Origin: Labia minor
Lineage: Eukaryota; Arthropoda; Insecta; Dermaptera; Spongiphoridae
Direction of reading: 5' to 3'
DNA length: 64,000 nt
NCBI GenBank assembly: GCA_963082975.1
Contig: OY720346.1
Location: forward strand, 74,330,767-74,394,766
Shown in pieces: positions 1-12,514 of this stretch (position 1 is its first letter; every line of letters starts with the position of its first letter). Position numbers and translations under genes: made by a program. Below the pieces are notes generated by a model, which did no database searches, was not told the origin of the DNA, and was given only the letters and a program-made list of their open reading frames with translations.

Positions 1-293
1 ATATGTTTGATAGTTTTTCACATGATTCAAAATTGTATAAAACTGCTATATATAGAATTTCAGCTGGATTGAATCGCTGAAAGTACCAGAATTAATTTTT
101 TAACACTGCAAATCACGCGCCAACACGTGACGTGGTGCCATCAACAAAAAGCCAAACATGAGCTGGTTTAATAAATAATATTTCTTAATTTTAATTTATA
201 AATTATAATTAATTAAATTTAATTTAAATATAATATATTATGTTATTTAATCCAATTCAAATTGCGAGATGGTCGAGTGGAGACACGCCAGCT
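1..293 (-). repeat. Family A repeat, 5' half, cut by the window edge
   Basis: Reverse-oriented copy ending in the family's terminal sequence (cgagtggagacacgccagc; other copies have cactccagc). It carries the internal block with CACGTGACGTGG and an AT-rich run of ATTAATT-like units. The rest of the element lies outside the window. Confidence 0.75.
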
Positions 294-369
294 TATTTTT
301 TATTATGATATAAAAAATTTCAGAAACATTTAATACTGTATTCTTGTTAAAACAAAAATTTTGAAAAAA

Positions 370-899
370 ATGGCTGTATATGTGTGTGTGTGTATGTGTG
401 TAGACAAGATTACGCAAAAAAGGTTTGAGCTAGAATAATGAAATTTGGTATACGGGCATTATTCAAAATCCGTAGTTTTCTATCAACTCAAGAAATGTAG
501 CTCTTTAGGAAGAGGGCCATTACCTACCACGTTTTCATTTTTTTTTCCTCTAAAGTGACCGTAAAAATAAAGATATATGTTTGATAGTGTTTTACATGAT
601 TATAAAACTGCTATATATAGGATTTCAGCTTGATTAAATCGCTGAAAGTACCGGAATTAATTTTTTAAACTTCTTAACTCGTTGATTGCCATCACATGAC
701 TTGGTGTCATCAACAAAGAGTCAAACACCTGAGATAATTTTTTAAATTGATAAATTTTAACTTAAAAATAAAAGGTAAAGGTTTTGAATTTAAATTTGAT
801 ATATGTTAATTAATTAATTTAATTGAATAACAATACTTTACTGTAAATTTAATTTTTCTTAAATTAATTAATCCAATTCAAATTTGCAAGACACTCCAG
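370..899 (-). repeat. Family A repeat, diverged copy
   Basis: Contains the GT microsatellite, the 'gtttgagctagaat' block, the 'ctctaaagtgaccg' block and the terminal 'gacactccag'. The region near the end is rearranged relative to most copies and resembles the copy at 25315-25518, so the two may form a subfamily. Confidence 0.7.
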
Positions 900-1524
900 A
901 TTTTTTTTCTTTGATTGCAATAAGATCTTGTACATAAATCCTAAATTATTATTTAAAAATGGTTATTTATTTTTTTCATATTTGTAAAGATGTAGTGAAT
1001 GTATAAATATCAGTGGATCATCCCACCTGGAAATTGTTAGCCTCCCACCCGTTCAGGTGGGAGTGGAAAGGTCGCTGAAAGGATGTCGTTGGTTCAAGGA
1101 CGGGTAGCCGGAACGGTTGTTGCTGATGACACCTTCATTTTGGTAAAAAAAAGGGAGAGAGAGAGAAAACGAAAGGATTCTCGAGCAATAGGGAAATAAA
1201 AACAACCCAGACGAAATGGCAGAAGCTATTCAAAGAACACGTCGTTGTTCAACAACCCGTAGGTCAATGCTCAAACTAAAAGTATTTTTTTTTCTTTTTT
1301 AAACTTTTCTCGCCAACCACTTGACTGATTTATTTTTAAATTCGATGAAATGAATAATGAAAAGAGAGTAGACAACCTCAAAATCAGTGAGACTTCTTCA
1401 TTTCTTTTCAATCATACGCCGATGAATATTCCATATTATTTATTATTTAAGAATTTGAAAATATGAATTCTGTAGTTTTAGCCTAATCATTTATTTTAAA
1501 GAATTCTATATTAATATAAATATA
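900..1524. other. Non-repeat stretch with a perfect hairpin
   Basis: GC-richer than its surroundings between about 1010 and 1260, with no long ORF. It contains an 8-bp perfect stem (CTCCCACC 1042-1049 and GGTGGGAG 1056-1063, six-base loop). It could be a noncoding exon or regulatory DNA, but no gene can be assigned. Confidence 0.3.
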
Positions 1525-1670
1525 TAAAAAAAAATTATAAAATAACGTTTTTCCAAGGAACTAAAAAGAATAAAATAATTTTCCTATAAGCCTGACAAAG
1601 TTTATGGATGAATTGCATCATATTCAACTAAAAACGTTGGGCGCATTTAGTTTTATTTATTTATATTATA
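1525..1670 (+). repeat. Single arm of the foldback repeat seen at 16613-17215
   Basis: Matches both arms of the 16.6-17.2 kb foldback element (shared 'actaaaaagaataaaata', 'tttatggatgaattg' and 'aaacgttgggc' blocks). Only one arm is present here, so it is a truncated copy. Confidence 0.55.
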
Positions 1671-1794
1671 TATTATATTTTCTTTATTTTTAGTATTGAC
1701 ATCATTATTAAATATTATTAATTGAATATCTATAGTCCCTAAGTTTAAGGTTGTCAACTACTAGTGTTTTTGGATGCTAATAATAAAAAAATAA

Positions 1795-2321
1795 GCTGGA
1801 GTGTCTCCACTCGACTATCTCGCAATTTGAATTGGATTAAATAACAGATATTATATTTAAATTAAATTTAATTAATTATAAATTATAAATTAAAATTAAT
1901 AAATAAAATTTATTAAACCAGCGCCAGAGATTTGCAGTGTTAAAAAATTAATTCTAGTACTTTCAGCGATTCAATCAACCTGAAATTCTATTTATAGAAG
2001 TTTTATACAATTTTTAATCATGTGAAAAACTATCAAACATATATCTTTATTATTACGGTCAGTTTAGTTTAGAGGAAAAAAATTGAAAACGTGGTAGGTA
2101 ATGACCCTCTTCCGGTAGAGCTACATTTCTCAAAAGTTGATAGAAAACTACAAATTTTGAATAATGCCCGTATGCCAAGTTTCATGATTTTAGTTCAAAC
2201 CGTTTTTTACATTTTTCTCAACCTTCGTGAAAATGATTCAGGGACCTTCAAAACGTATAAAAACATCAAAATCTTGACATCGAAAATTTTCGTGATCGCA
2301 ATACTGTCTCTGGTGAGATAG
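1795..2321 (+). repeat. Family A repeat, near full length
   Basis: Starts gctggagtgtctccactcga and ends in the family's 3' hairpin (tctctggtgagatag, with the stem partly decayed). A short open frame inside is repeated in other copies and is not taken as a gene. Confidence 0.8.
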
Positions 2322-3480
2322 AAATTATAAAAAATAAAAGAAATAGAAAATTGCATTGGTTTGCAGATAAATTTTCCATTTATAATCAATGAATCATATC
2401 ACCCAAAACTCAAATTGATAACTGATAATAAACAGAAGATATCAAATTTTTCTTATAAAGTTGTTCTTATAGTGTCAACTACTGGAACATTCACCTTACA
2501 TATTGCTTTTTAGAATTTCTATTATTTTTCTTCTTTTTTTTTTAGGTTATCTGGAACGTGTCAACTGCTCGATAGTAACAACAACAACCATTTTGCCTTG
2601 GGACAATTTCTTTTTTTTTTTTATAATTACTTTGTTTTTATGATGTCAATTTGTTGATGCCTCAAGACAACAAGACAACAAATTTCTCCATTGAAAAATA
2701 TCCCATGTATCACCACGACAAAGTCGGGGTTATTTTTATTTAGCCCAATTCGCGCTTGGAAATGGCCAGATTCCGGATGCGAAAGCTTCGTCTCTTGGCA
2801 ACCAGCCCCAGACTTGTCTGGACCATCGACACGTTTTGATAATCGTCCAAAACATAGATATTTTATGTTTGCATGCACGTGGCATGCAAACCTAAGAGGA
2901 GGAAACGTTCCTGAACGCAACATGCTCTCCTTCATTTACATTGAAATTGATATTTACACTTACAAATATAAGAACGAATCCGCTAAAATTAAACACATTC
3001 CATATTCTCAAATTATTTTATCATTTATTTATTTGAAATTGAATGCATTTTATTTTTCTTTGAAAATTCATTAAAAGTTTTTTTTTAATTTTTATAATTA
3101 CTTAATTAAAAATATCTATTCTATTCTTCAATTGATAAAATAATAATCATACTTACTATTATCAATTTACTATACTAATAAATATCAACTAGGAAATGAA
3201 AACAACAAAAACATTAGAAAAATGACAAAGATCTTTTATGTTTATAGATAAAAATAAAATAAAAATAAACTCTATAAAAAAAAACAAAGACAATAATAAT
3301 AATAATAATATATTTAATGAAAATGTTATTTTTATTTTTTATTTATATCTATAAAGTATTTAAAATTGTTTTGATTAATCAAATTCCATGCTTGATAAAT
3401 AAACAAACAAATAAATAAATAATCGAATAATGTTTTTTACATTACAACTTGTCCTCCTTCCATATATATATATATATGTC
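2322..3480. other. Unassigned stretch with a 10-bp palindrome
   Basis: The part 2640-2930 is clearly less AT-rich than its flanks and has overlapping open frames on both strands, but none resembles a known protein. A perfect inverted repeat GTTTGCATGC...GCATGCAAAC lies at 2867-2891 around ACGTG. The remainder is AT-rich with simple runs. Confidence 0.3.
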
Positions 3481-3875
3481 GTGGGCAAATGGCAATTTCA
3501 GGAAAATAGCATTTGCCTAGGAAAAGTCATTTTCCTGGCCAATTAGCCTCAACTGTTATTTCATTTCAATTTGATTAGGGAAATAGCATTTGCCAAGACA
3601 AAAGCCATTTTGCTAAATTTTTGTTGGACAAATAAATAAATTGCATCATACGTTTTTTATAGTATTTATTTATTTATAAGTATGATAATTATTTATTATT
3701 ATTACAATAATAAATAAAATTTTAATCACAAATTATTTGTTTAAATAATATATTTTCTTTCAGAAGACCGAATTAATGGAAAATAAAATTAATACTATTT
3801 GCCCAACAATGATTTAGCCAAATGGCTTTTATCTAGGCAAATATTATTTTCCTAAAATTGCCATTTCCCTACCAC
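3481..3875. mobile_element. Foldback MITE-like element
   Basis: The left end (gtgggcaaatggcaattt) and the reverse complement of the right end (gtggtagggaaatggcaatt) pair over long imperfect arms. The 'aaatagcatttgcc' block occurs twice in the left arm, so that arm contains an internal duplication. The element sits in a TA-rich tract (tatatata on both sides). No coding potential. Confidence 0.6.
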
Positions 3876-3883
3876 ATATATAT

Positions 3884-4019
3884 AGGGTGACCAAACGTCC
3901 CGTTTTTCCGGGATTGTCCCGTTTTTAGGTGCTCTGTCCCGGCGTCCCGAAAAATATTTTCAGAGCAGTTTAGTGTCCCGTTTTTTAAACATTTAGGACA
4001 TTTCGAACTTTTTTTTCAA
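3884..4019 (+). repeat. GTGACC...CGTCCCG dispersed repeat
   Basis: Begins agggtgaccaaacgtcccg and contains several 'gtcccg' units. A related copy lies at 13748-14055. This type of GTGACCA-CGTCC repeat is widespread in animal genomes; I cannot assign its class securely. Confidence 0.5.
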
Positions 4020-4383
4020 AAATTTTTCTCAATTTTTTCTACAAATTTCACATGAGTACATTTTTTACATATCTCCTCGAATCATGCACTTTGTATTGGT
4101 TTTATGCTCTGGAAAAATCATCTTCATTAGTTTTTTCTTAATTTAAAATTATATGATGTCACCCAGTCCTTCATGACGTCACAGTCAGTGCCTCCTTATA
4201 TATTATAAATGAAATAAAATTAAAAATATTTATGTTATATCCATATCTGTTTTTTATTGCATTAATGGATACATTTAAATTATTTGCAATTGTTTCTGTA
4301 GCTGGAAATTAATTTATTTCAAACCGTCGGTCGGTTCGGACCTGGCCACAGGTCAACTTATTTAATTTCAAAGCAACTTTCCT
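4020..4383 (+). repeat. Family C repeat, 3' half
   Basis: Matches the second half of the full copy at 27707-28334: the 'catgagtaca' and 'aatcatgcactttg' blocks, the paired TGACGTCA-like sites, and the tail with 'ccgtcggtcggttcgg' and 'ctggccacagg'. A loose tail fragment follows at about 4552-4590. Confidence 0.7.
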
Positions 4384-4591
4384 TATGCAATATTTCTCAG
4401 TCTTTTCTAGTTATCAAGATAAAAATTATTAAAATTTACAAATAAATCCATAAATTTCAATATCATTCAATTTAGCTACCATTAGGGCTTGAAAAAAAAA
4501 TTAATTAAATAGTTTTTCTATATCCAAACCGAATTGAAAAAAAGCCGAAAATTAGTGAATCGGTCGGTTCCGCGCCTGGCCACACATCTAC

Positions 4592-5188
4592 TTATTTTTA
4601 CATGTTTTTATTTTTTTAAATTTTAATAATGCATAAGATTAGAAAATGCAGCATATAAAATACTTTGTAAGCCTAATAATCTTTATACATTCATCAAGTA
4701 ATGATGAATGGAGATTGATGCAACTGTTATTGAACTCACAGCGCAACTCTATCGATTTTCGTTGTTTCTATAGGAGATGGAAAGCTCCAACTGTTTGGCC
4801 ATAAACAGGACTATCACTACATAAATGGATAGGAGATAAAACTAAAACTAATCTATCCATGCTCTATTTATAATCAATCTTTAATTTTCTCGAACTTTTT
4901 TCATTGAATATCTAATAAATGTATTTTTATTATTTAATTAATGATTATTCGAATAAAAAAGTTATATTTTCTGGTGCATCATGAAGAGAGAGAGGAAGTT
5001 TGAATTCCATATCTATTCAATTGTCTTGTTTCTTTTTGTACTTCTTTTCTAAAGTCCTAAAGAGAAATAAAAGCCTTGTAACCGACATACTTACAAGTTG
5101 CTTTACCATCTCTTTCCTATATATATATCTGTCTTTCAATATTCCATTAGTTTCAATCGAAAGATGCGATAATGTTAAAAAAAAAAAT
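4592..5188. other. AT-rich intergenic stretch
   Basis: No gene or repeat family recognised. The part near 4690-4860 is slightly less AT-rich but has no open frame of note. Confidence 0.4.
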
Positions 5189-5761
5189 CTGGAGTGTCTC
5201 CACTCGACTATCTCGCAATTTGAATTGGATTAATTAACATATATTATATTTAAATTTAATTAATTAAATTATAGATTAAAATTAATAAATAATATAAATA
5301 TTATGTATTAAACCAGCGCGTGCTACATTTCTCAAAATTTGATAGAAAACTACGATTTTTGAATAATGCCCTTGTATCGAATTTCATTATTCTAGTTCAA
5401 ACCTTTATTGCGCAATCTTGTCTACATACACATACACACACAGACATTTTTCTCAACTTTAGTGAAAATGTATCAGGGACCTTCAAAACGTATAAAAACA
5501 TCAAAATCTCGAAAATTTTCGTGATCGCAATACTATCTCTGAAAGTACCGGAATTAATTTATTAACACTGCAAATCACGCACCAACACGTGTCGTGGTGC
5601 CATCAACAAAGAGCCAAAGCCAAAGACGCGCTAGTTTAATAAATATTATTTATTAATTTTAATTTATAATTTATAATTAATTAAATTTAATTATAATATA
5701 ATATATATATTTTATTTAATCCAATTCAAATTGCGAGATGGTCGAGTGGAGACACTCCAGC
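5189..5761. repeat. Rearranged family A copy with two inverted 5' ends
   Basis: Left to right it contains the family A 5' end in + orientation (5189-5318), a 3' portion (5319-5537) that stops inside 'ctatctct', then a 5' half in reverse orientation ending gacactccag. Both termini are therefore the same sequence in inverted orientation, which differs from all other copies. Confidence 0.75.
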
Positions 5762-6123
5762 TTTTTTATTATTATTAATAGTATTAACTTGTGAGATATT
5801 GGAACCCGAATTCCAGTATATTGTATTTATATTATTTCACATTTGGAGGGACAAAACTTGAATTTATGAGCATTTCATCCAAAAAAAGGCTGATTAGTAA
5901 ATCCTTATTGAATATTCACCATTAAAGCTTATCTTTTGGTAGGAGATAACTCTACTTGAACCAACGTAAATCAAATTTTTTTGAGCACCAAAAGAACAAG
6001 TACTTTTATCAATAAATTTGAGTAATGAAATGATAAATAGAATAGAGAAGGTCGAAGTGAATTTTCATTACAAATTTAAATATCTAACAATTTAACATAT
6101 ATATTTATTTATATTAACTACAA

Positions 6124-6367
6124 AAAAAAAAATAAACCTCTGACTTTTGTACGTCCTACGCAAGGACAACGCCTATGAGATGTCATATGATCCGTAGAAC
6201 GGGTCCTCTCAACCTTTACCTTGATTTTCTTGATCGGAAACACTATCAAGTAGCTTTTCTCCAATGTTGTTCCCGGAGGCTGGGTTAACTCCGTCCGATA
6301 GACCCCAGCTAGGGAAATTCAACATGTGAATGTGAGGCAGGTTCGCTACCCACACCCCAATGGCGCC
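6124..6367 (-). mobile_element. tRNA-derived SINE with target-site duplication
   Basis: Same family as 21051-21334 (shared 'cctctgacttttgta', 'cgggtcctctcaaccttta' and 'cccggaggctggg'). The A-rich tail is at the left, so the element points to the minus strand. It is flanked by a 14-15 bp direct repeat (ttatattaactacaa at 6109-6123 and 6368-6382), typical of LINE-driven insertion. The promoter end is more decayed than in the 21-kb copy. Confidence 0.8.
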
Positions 6368-6382
6368 TTATATTAACTACAA

Positions 6383-6954
6383 TTCTCGACATATACGAAA
6401 TTAAATGTTTAAAAAAAAGTTTTTACAAAGTTTATCAACTATAATATGAATCATATAATTGTTATTATATCATGAATGATACATTTCTAAACTTTATTTT
6501 AATTATTATAATATACACAAATAAAATTTTTTTATTATATTAAAATAAAACGTAAATAAGCTTATCCTTAATCTTCACAATTTATTTGTCGGATTGTCTA
6601 ATTCCCTGAAATGAAAATTTAAAAAATTTTGTATACTTGCCCTATATTAATAAATTTACTATTATTTTAAATTAACAAAAAATAGTTTTATATTTTTTTA
6701 TGTTTTTTTGTTTCAACTTTTAAACAGTTTTTAGAACTGGATTCGTCTAAAAACCTGTAATATTATATAAGCAGGATAATTAATATAATTGTATTTTTAC
6801 TATATAATAAATTTAAAAAAGTCTATTTTCTAATATCCACTTCCAATAATTCAATTTTATTTTAATTTCTTAAATTATCTCGCTGTGGGTGGCTTCAGTT
6901 CCAGGTAATTATTCTTATATAAATAATTAAGTTCTTTAGCAATTTGAGAAACTA
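6383..6954. other. AT-rich intergenic stretch
   Basis: Nothing recognisable: no open frame and no match to the other repeats of the window. Confidence 0.4.
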
Positions 6955-7345
6955 TAACATATTTTATTATACTAGTAAAAATTGTATATATATATATTTG
7001 TATATTTTTGAGATATTAAACCGCTTGATGGATTTTTTTGAAATTCACAGCATAGATAATTTTTATAAAGATAAATCGATCTGTATTGGTTTCAGTTTCG
7101 AGAAAAATCGACTTTATTAGTAATTTCTTAATTTAAAATAAAAAATTTAAATGACGTTAGAATTTACGTCATCCATATTGAAATTTGCATCCCGCCATTC
7201 TTTTTTAATTGATATTATATTAATTTTTGTTTTATATTTAAAATATTTTAAAATTTTTTATTTAATTTCGAAATAAAATTAAAAATATTTATTTTAATAA
7301 TGTTTTAGAATAAAATTACGAAATATATTTATTAATCTCTCACCA
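6955..7345 (+). repeat. Diverged relative of the Helitron-like elements
   Basis: The head (attttattatactag then aaaattgtatata) and body ('aaaccgct', 'aaattcaca', 'atttcgaaataaaatta') resemble the element at 9417-10367. It lacks the GC-rich hairpin tail and ends near a TA microsatellite (7341-7373). Confidence 0.5.
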
Positions 7346-7347
7346 AG

Positions 7348-7380
<33 letters not shown>

Positions 7381-8044
7381 GATCAAATATTTTATCAAGA
7401 AAATTTGAATATATTTTTCATCTTGAAATGAAAATCAAGTTATTTTAATTAATTTGTACCATTTTAGGAAACACATTTTATCTTATTTATTATTTTTATC
7501 AACACACAGGGAGGCATAATAAATTAAGTTAGTAGTAGTATGTAAATTTAAGATACAAAACAAAGATACTTATTTAAGAAAAAAAAAGATATTCGCACAA
7601 GAAGTAGAGCATTAAGTTCAAATTTAATTGAAGAGATTTAATGTAACAAAAGAAATCTGATTAGAGAGAATTTAGAAAAGAAGTCTTTTTTCAGGTTCAA
7701 GTGACTGTGAATTTCATTCGGTTAAAAATCAACTCGGTGTATATACAATATATATTGTAGATTTTAAAGATGGTAGAAAATTTAATAGTATACATTTAAA
7801 ATTTCAATTAAATACGTACTAATCTAAGTAGCGTATACTTATATATATGCAATATTTAAATTTGGAGTGATTCTATTTGAATAAAACATTTTGAAAATGA
7901 ATGAATTCACTCAAATGAATATATAATGTATTTATTTTATTTTACTTAAAATAAAATAAATTAATTTTTACAAATTAAAAAAAAAAATAATAATAGAATT
8001 ATTGGATAAATTAAAAAGCAAAATAGTTTTCCCTATCTATCTAT

Positions 8045-8650
8045 TTTTCTCTGTGGCTCTACGGAATTCGAAAGTTCTTAGCCGCAGCAACCACACTTCT
8101 CCAAGTATCCCTATTCTGAGCTACAACCATCCAACCCCTACCCTCTCCTATCTCTCTCACGCTCCTCCCTACATTGTCCACCCACCTTGGTCTTCCAAGT
8201 GGGCGTTTCCCACTCGGTCTCCCCACCAATCTATTTTTTCGACATTCTTTCCTCTCCAATTCTAGCCACGTGCGCTGCCCTTCGCAGCCTTCTCGATTTT
8301 ATAATTCTAACTATAGAGATGTAAAGAGGCCATGCAATTCCTCGTTATGCAATCTCCGCCATTCCACGATGACCTCATCTTTCTTTGGCTCATAAATGCT
8401 GAAAGGAATCCTATTCTCAAATCATCTAAATCTGCTCTCGTCCTTCAGGGTCATAGACCACGCCTCACGCCCATATAATACAACCGACAAAATAATTGAT
8501 TTATATATTTTAATATTGATCCCCTTTGATAATAATTTTGACGAGATATGCCCCTTTACTGCGTGATAACAGCGGTTACCCGATTGTTACTTAAATTCTT
8601 CTCGAATATTATTATCCTTCGGGAGTAATAATTTTCTTTTACTATATTAA
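8045..8650 (-). pseudogene. Non-LTR retrotransposon remnant (RT C-terminal region)
   Basis: The minus strand encodes the end of a LINE polyprotein. The segment includes GKRPLGRPRWVDNV, then VREIGEGRGW and AQNRDTWRSVV, a tail common in arthropod LINEs. Further upstream on the minus strand come the equivalents of YGREAWSMTLKDESRFR and EWRRLHNEELHGL, in other frames with stops. Only the 3' part remains and it is frameshifted. A second copy lies in the Helitron at 58065-58600. Confidence 0.8.
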
Positions 8651-9416
8651 TAAATATGATCTACAAAATTAAAACAAAAAAAAAACCTTCAGTTTAATGA
8701 AAAAGATATTTTAATTTTATTGACAAAATAAAAAACAAAAACTCTAGAAAATATTAGAATATTATTGGCTTCCAAAATGTTTTATTTTAAATATTATATA
8801 TTTATTATATTATTATTATATATTATTGACGTAGGTATATGTGTACTTATAATAGTATATGCAATAAAAAATTCTCCAGATAATGTTAAAAATGTATAAA
8901 AATCTTAGCCAATTAAAGAAAATAAATTTCTGATAAGAATCTTGGTGAAGCTAATGAGAAGGAATAATTCAACCATATCACTCATTTAATAACGAGTCAT
9001 TAAACGATAATGACTAAAAATGTAACGGCTGGTTACTTATTCGTAAATAATGGCCAATTTTAAATCAAGATGAAATATTATTATTATTATTATTGTGAAA
9101 AATAAAAGAAAAAAAATAGTTTAAATAAATTTAAAATTGATCAATTGATTATGAAAAATATACCATAATTTCAAATAATTTCAAATGTAAAATAAGATTG
9201 TTTTATGAGGTAACAAAATCTGCCTTATGGACACCTGGATTTTTTGCATCCTGGGGTGCGAGGATCACCCACCTGGCCTACCCGCTAAAACTTCCCTACA
9301 ACTTCCCCTATTATTCATTGATTCTACAATGGTCATCTCTGGATGTCACAAGTTCTACTTTAAAACACCTTGAATGATTTTAAATCATCTATTCATTTCA
9401 TCCATACTTTGCAATA
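8651..9416. other. AT-rich intergenic stretch
   Basis: No gene. A slightly GC-richer patch at 9200-9310 has no coding signal. A short ATT microsatellite lies near 9078. Confidence 0.4.
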
Positions 9417-9837
9417 TCTTATCTTATTATGCTAGCTAAAATTGTATATATCTATCTATCTATATATATTGGTTCTCAAAAACCGCTCTAACGATTTTTT
9501 TCAAATTCACACTAGATATAGTATTTATAAAGAAAAATTAAGTTTTATTGATGATATCTCTTGAAACATTCAGCTTCATTATTAATTTCTTAATTGAAAA
9601 TTATATATGGAAAACGTCAAAATTGGCCTCCATTTTTATTTGTATTAATATTTTTTTTTATTTAAAATATTTTAAAATTTATTATTTAATTTCGAAATAA
9701 AATTAAAAATATTTATTTTTAATAAAATATATATAGATATTTATTAATCTCTCTCAAAAAAAAAAAAATAAAATAAAAAACATCAAATCTGCCTGCTAAG
9801 ACAGTAAAAAAATGACAATTTTTTATCTAAATACATA

Positions 9838-9905
9838 TAGTCCAGCGGTTGGACTGATGTTTTAACGAGTGGATTTCGTCGGTTCGAAACTCTCCGGGTG
9901 AATCG
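9838..9905 (+). repeat. tRNA-like (SINE head) segment
   Basis: Box A-like TAGTCCAGCGG (9838-9848) and box B-like GGTTCGAAACT (9881-9891) are 32 bp apart, as in pol III internal promoters. It does not fold as an intact tRNA gene, so it is read as a tRNA-derived repeat. The copy at 60618-60685 is almost identical. Confidence 0.55.
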
Positions 9906-10132
9906 TTATTTAAAAATGAAAATGAAAATAATGAATTTGTTATTTTTTTTCTTTTTATCTATTGTTTACATTTTAATAAATTACTATTTTATATTTATTT
10001 ATTCATTGTTCTTTTATTAAATTTAATATTTATTAATATTATTTATTATTAATTTATATATTGATGACATCACAAATGACATTTATATTGAAATTTGACT
10101 CCCGCCTTTTTATAAAGAATATTGTATTAATA

Positions 10133-10264
10133 TTTTTTTTATATTTAAAATATTTTAAAATTTTTTATTTAATTTCGAAATAAAATTAAAAATATATATT
10201 TTTTTTATATTTAAAATATTTTAAAATTTTTTATTTAATTTCGAAATAAAATTAAAAATATATA
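10133..10264 (+). repeat. Two-unit tandem repeat, about 66-bp period
   Basis: The block 'tttatatttaaaatatttta' through 'cgaaataaaattaaaaatat' occurs twice head to tail, nearly identical. Single copies of the block are seen at about 7225-7290 and 9655-9720. Confidence 0.75.
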
Positions 10265-10905
10265 TTTTAATAATATTTTATAATTATAAATTACGATATA
10301 TATTTATCAATAATAATGAATTTTTTTTTTTAACTTAATTACAGAGCCGAGGCTCGGGGTCCCGGTATGATCTTAATATATTGTGAGAATTAGATAAATA
10401 ATGTAGAGAGAAAAAAATATTTAAAAATAGATATTTATTTAAATGAAATAAAATTATTTAATTTACAGAATGAAAATGTCTATAATAATGTCTAAACATT
10501 TTTTCTTTATAATTTTACATTATAATAATACTAATTACAGTAGTTATAATATATGGGGAATTTTCAACTTTGACTGCCGATTTGACCATGTTCCCAAACG
10601 AATTTTAAAAAAACCAAGACCACTTTACATTTACACATTTTAAGCTCTAATCGAATCCAAAATCAAAATTTAAAAAATCGAAAAACAAACTCACAGATAT
10701 ATAGATTTTATAAATGAACATTTATACAATTTATTTTAATTAATTTGAAACATTTTAGGAAACAAATTTTTAATGGGTCATTTTTAGAAATCCCATTTAA
10801 CAATTATAATAAATAATTAAAAAATTGTAAAATTTTTAAAGTATATAAAAATAAATTGTATAAATTGGTTAAAGGGTCGAGTGATAGTTCGGTGTCCCAG
10901 GTATA

Positions 10906-11641
10906 TATTTTATATTAACACGCCTACTTTTCTGTATAATAAAGATATAAAGAATCATATTTTAATTTTTATATAACCAAGAAATCATTTTTTCACTTAA
11001 AATATAGTTGTAAAGCCCAAATCTCCGATCCATATAACATCATCGACTGGGCCGCTACCAAAAGGAGTCTTCTCTTGCTCTGACTAGGGCCACCGGTATT
11101 TGCCATTAGTCTCGAAAAAATAATATTAAATTTTATATAAATTTATAAATTAGAATATTTGAATTTGTTTAAATTTTAACACATGTAATCAATCATATGC
11201 ATAAAGAATAGAAAATTTTGAAAATCAACTTGGTATTAAATTCAGAAAAAAAAAATACTCATATATAGAATATATAGACTATTCGAATATAATTGAAACT
11301 CTTTCTCTCCCTCTATTTTAAATTTTAAAAAAGGGAGTGTTAAGACATTATTTTGCCTTATGTAACATGGATGGTTAAATGAATTGGGCTCCCTACCTCC
11401 CTGAGAAATTTCCACTAAAAATGTTTATAATATTTTATTTTAGTTTATTAAATCAAACTATTATTTTTTATTTCAATATTTTTAATGTTAATACAATAAT
11501 TTTTATTTTATAATCTTTAAAATAATTTAATTATTTTTAAAAACAACGGTCTTCAATTACAATTTTTTTACTCTCTACTGACTGTTCATTTCATAACTGA
11601 AAATAGTGTCGAATAGAAATAGACGATATTACTTGGATTAA
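10906..11641. other. AT-rich intergenic stretch
   Basis: Starts just after a fragment of the Helitron-like tail (10872-10905, 'gggtcgagtgatagttcgg'). The rest has no recognisable gene or repeat. Confidence 0.35.
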
Positions 11642-11890
11642 TCTTATTATGCTAGCTAAAATTGTTTGTTTGTATTATTGAGGACCCCAGTTCAATTCAT
11701 TTTAATCAGATTGATGCAATGATGCAACATTTAATAATTGTAATAAATAATTAATTGTAGATTAATATTTTTTAAAGGGTCGAGCGACAGCTCGGTGTCC
11801 CAGGTATTAATATTACCAGCCAAACCCAATAATAATGAATCATTTTTTTTAACTTAAGTACCGAGCCGAGGCTCGGGGTCCCGGTACTAG
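11642..11890 (+). mobile_element. Minimal Helitron-like element
   Basis: Only 249 bp: head tcttattatgctagc, a tail with two GC-rich hairpins (cgagcgacagctcg and ccgagccgaggctcgg), then ggtcccggta and CTAG. Hairpin plus about ten bases plus CTAG is the classical Helitron 3' end. The base after CTAG is A rather than the expected T, and other copies lack CTAG, so the assignment is tentative. Confidence 0.55.
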
Positions 11891-11902
11891 ATTAAAAAAA
11901 TA

Positions 11903-12503
11903 AGCTGGAGTGTCTCCACTCGACTATCTCGCAAATTTGAATTGGATTAATTAACATATATTATATTTAAATTAAATTTAATTAATTATAAATTAAAATT
12001 AATAAATAATATTTATTAAATCAGAGCCTGTTTGGCTGTCTGCTGATGGCACCACGTCACGTGTTGGCGCGTTATTTGCAGTCGTGTTAAAAAATTAATT
12101 CCGGTACTTTTAGCAATTCAATCAAGCTGAAATTCTAAATAATGCAGTTTTATATAATTTTTTTTCAATTGTGAAAAACTATCAAACATTTATCTTTATT
12201 TTTACTGTCACTTTAGAGGATAAAAAATAAAAACGTTGTAGCTAATGACCCTCTTTCGGTTGAGCTACATTTCTCAAAAGTTGATAGAAAACTACTAATT
12301 TTGAATAATTCCCGTATACCAAATTTCATTATTATAGTTCAAACCTTTTTTGCGCAATCTTGTCTACATACACATACACACACACACAGACATTTTTCTC
12401 AGCTTTAGTGAAAATGATTCAGGAACCTTCAAAACGTATAAAAACATCAAAATCTCGACATCGAAAATTTTCGTGATCGCAATACTATCTCTGGCGAGAT
12501 AGT
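11903..12503 (+). repeat. Family A repeat, full-length reference copy
   Basis: 601 bp. The 5' end gctggagtgtctccactcga contains overlapping small hairpins. The 3' end is the perfect hairpin ACTATCTCTGGCGAGATAGT. ACTATCTCGC occurs near the 5' end and its complement forms the 3' end, giving a 10-bp sub-terminal inverted repeat. An internal CA microsatellite lies near 12370. No coding capacity. Confidence 0.85.
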
Positions 12504-12514
12504 AAAAATGAGCT

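Larger units (their letters stand above)
9417..10367 (+). mobile_element. Helitron-like element with embedded tRNA-like segment
   Basis: Begins tcttatcttattatgctagc preceded by A, and ends with a GC-rich hairpin (gagccgaggctcgggg then tcccggta) near 10367. The same head and tail bound elements at 11642-11890 and 60354-61946. TC start, 3' hairpin and lack of flanking repeats suggest a Helitron derivative. The interior has a tRNA-like block and a 66-bp tandem duplication. Confidence 0.5.

Noticed and set aside
2627-3074. Overlapping open frames on both strands (102 and 127 codons)
   Set aside because: Neither has recognisable motifs. The + frame ends in low-complexity Ile/Tyr/Lys sequence and there are no supporting splice sites.
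9838-9905. Possible tRNA gene
   Set aside because: Box A and box B are present but acceptor and anticodon stems do not pair well, and an almost identical copy lies in a repeat at 60618. Treated as tRNA-derived repeat.
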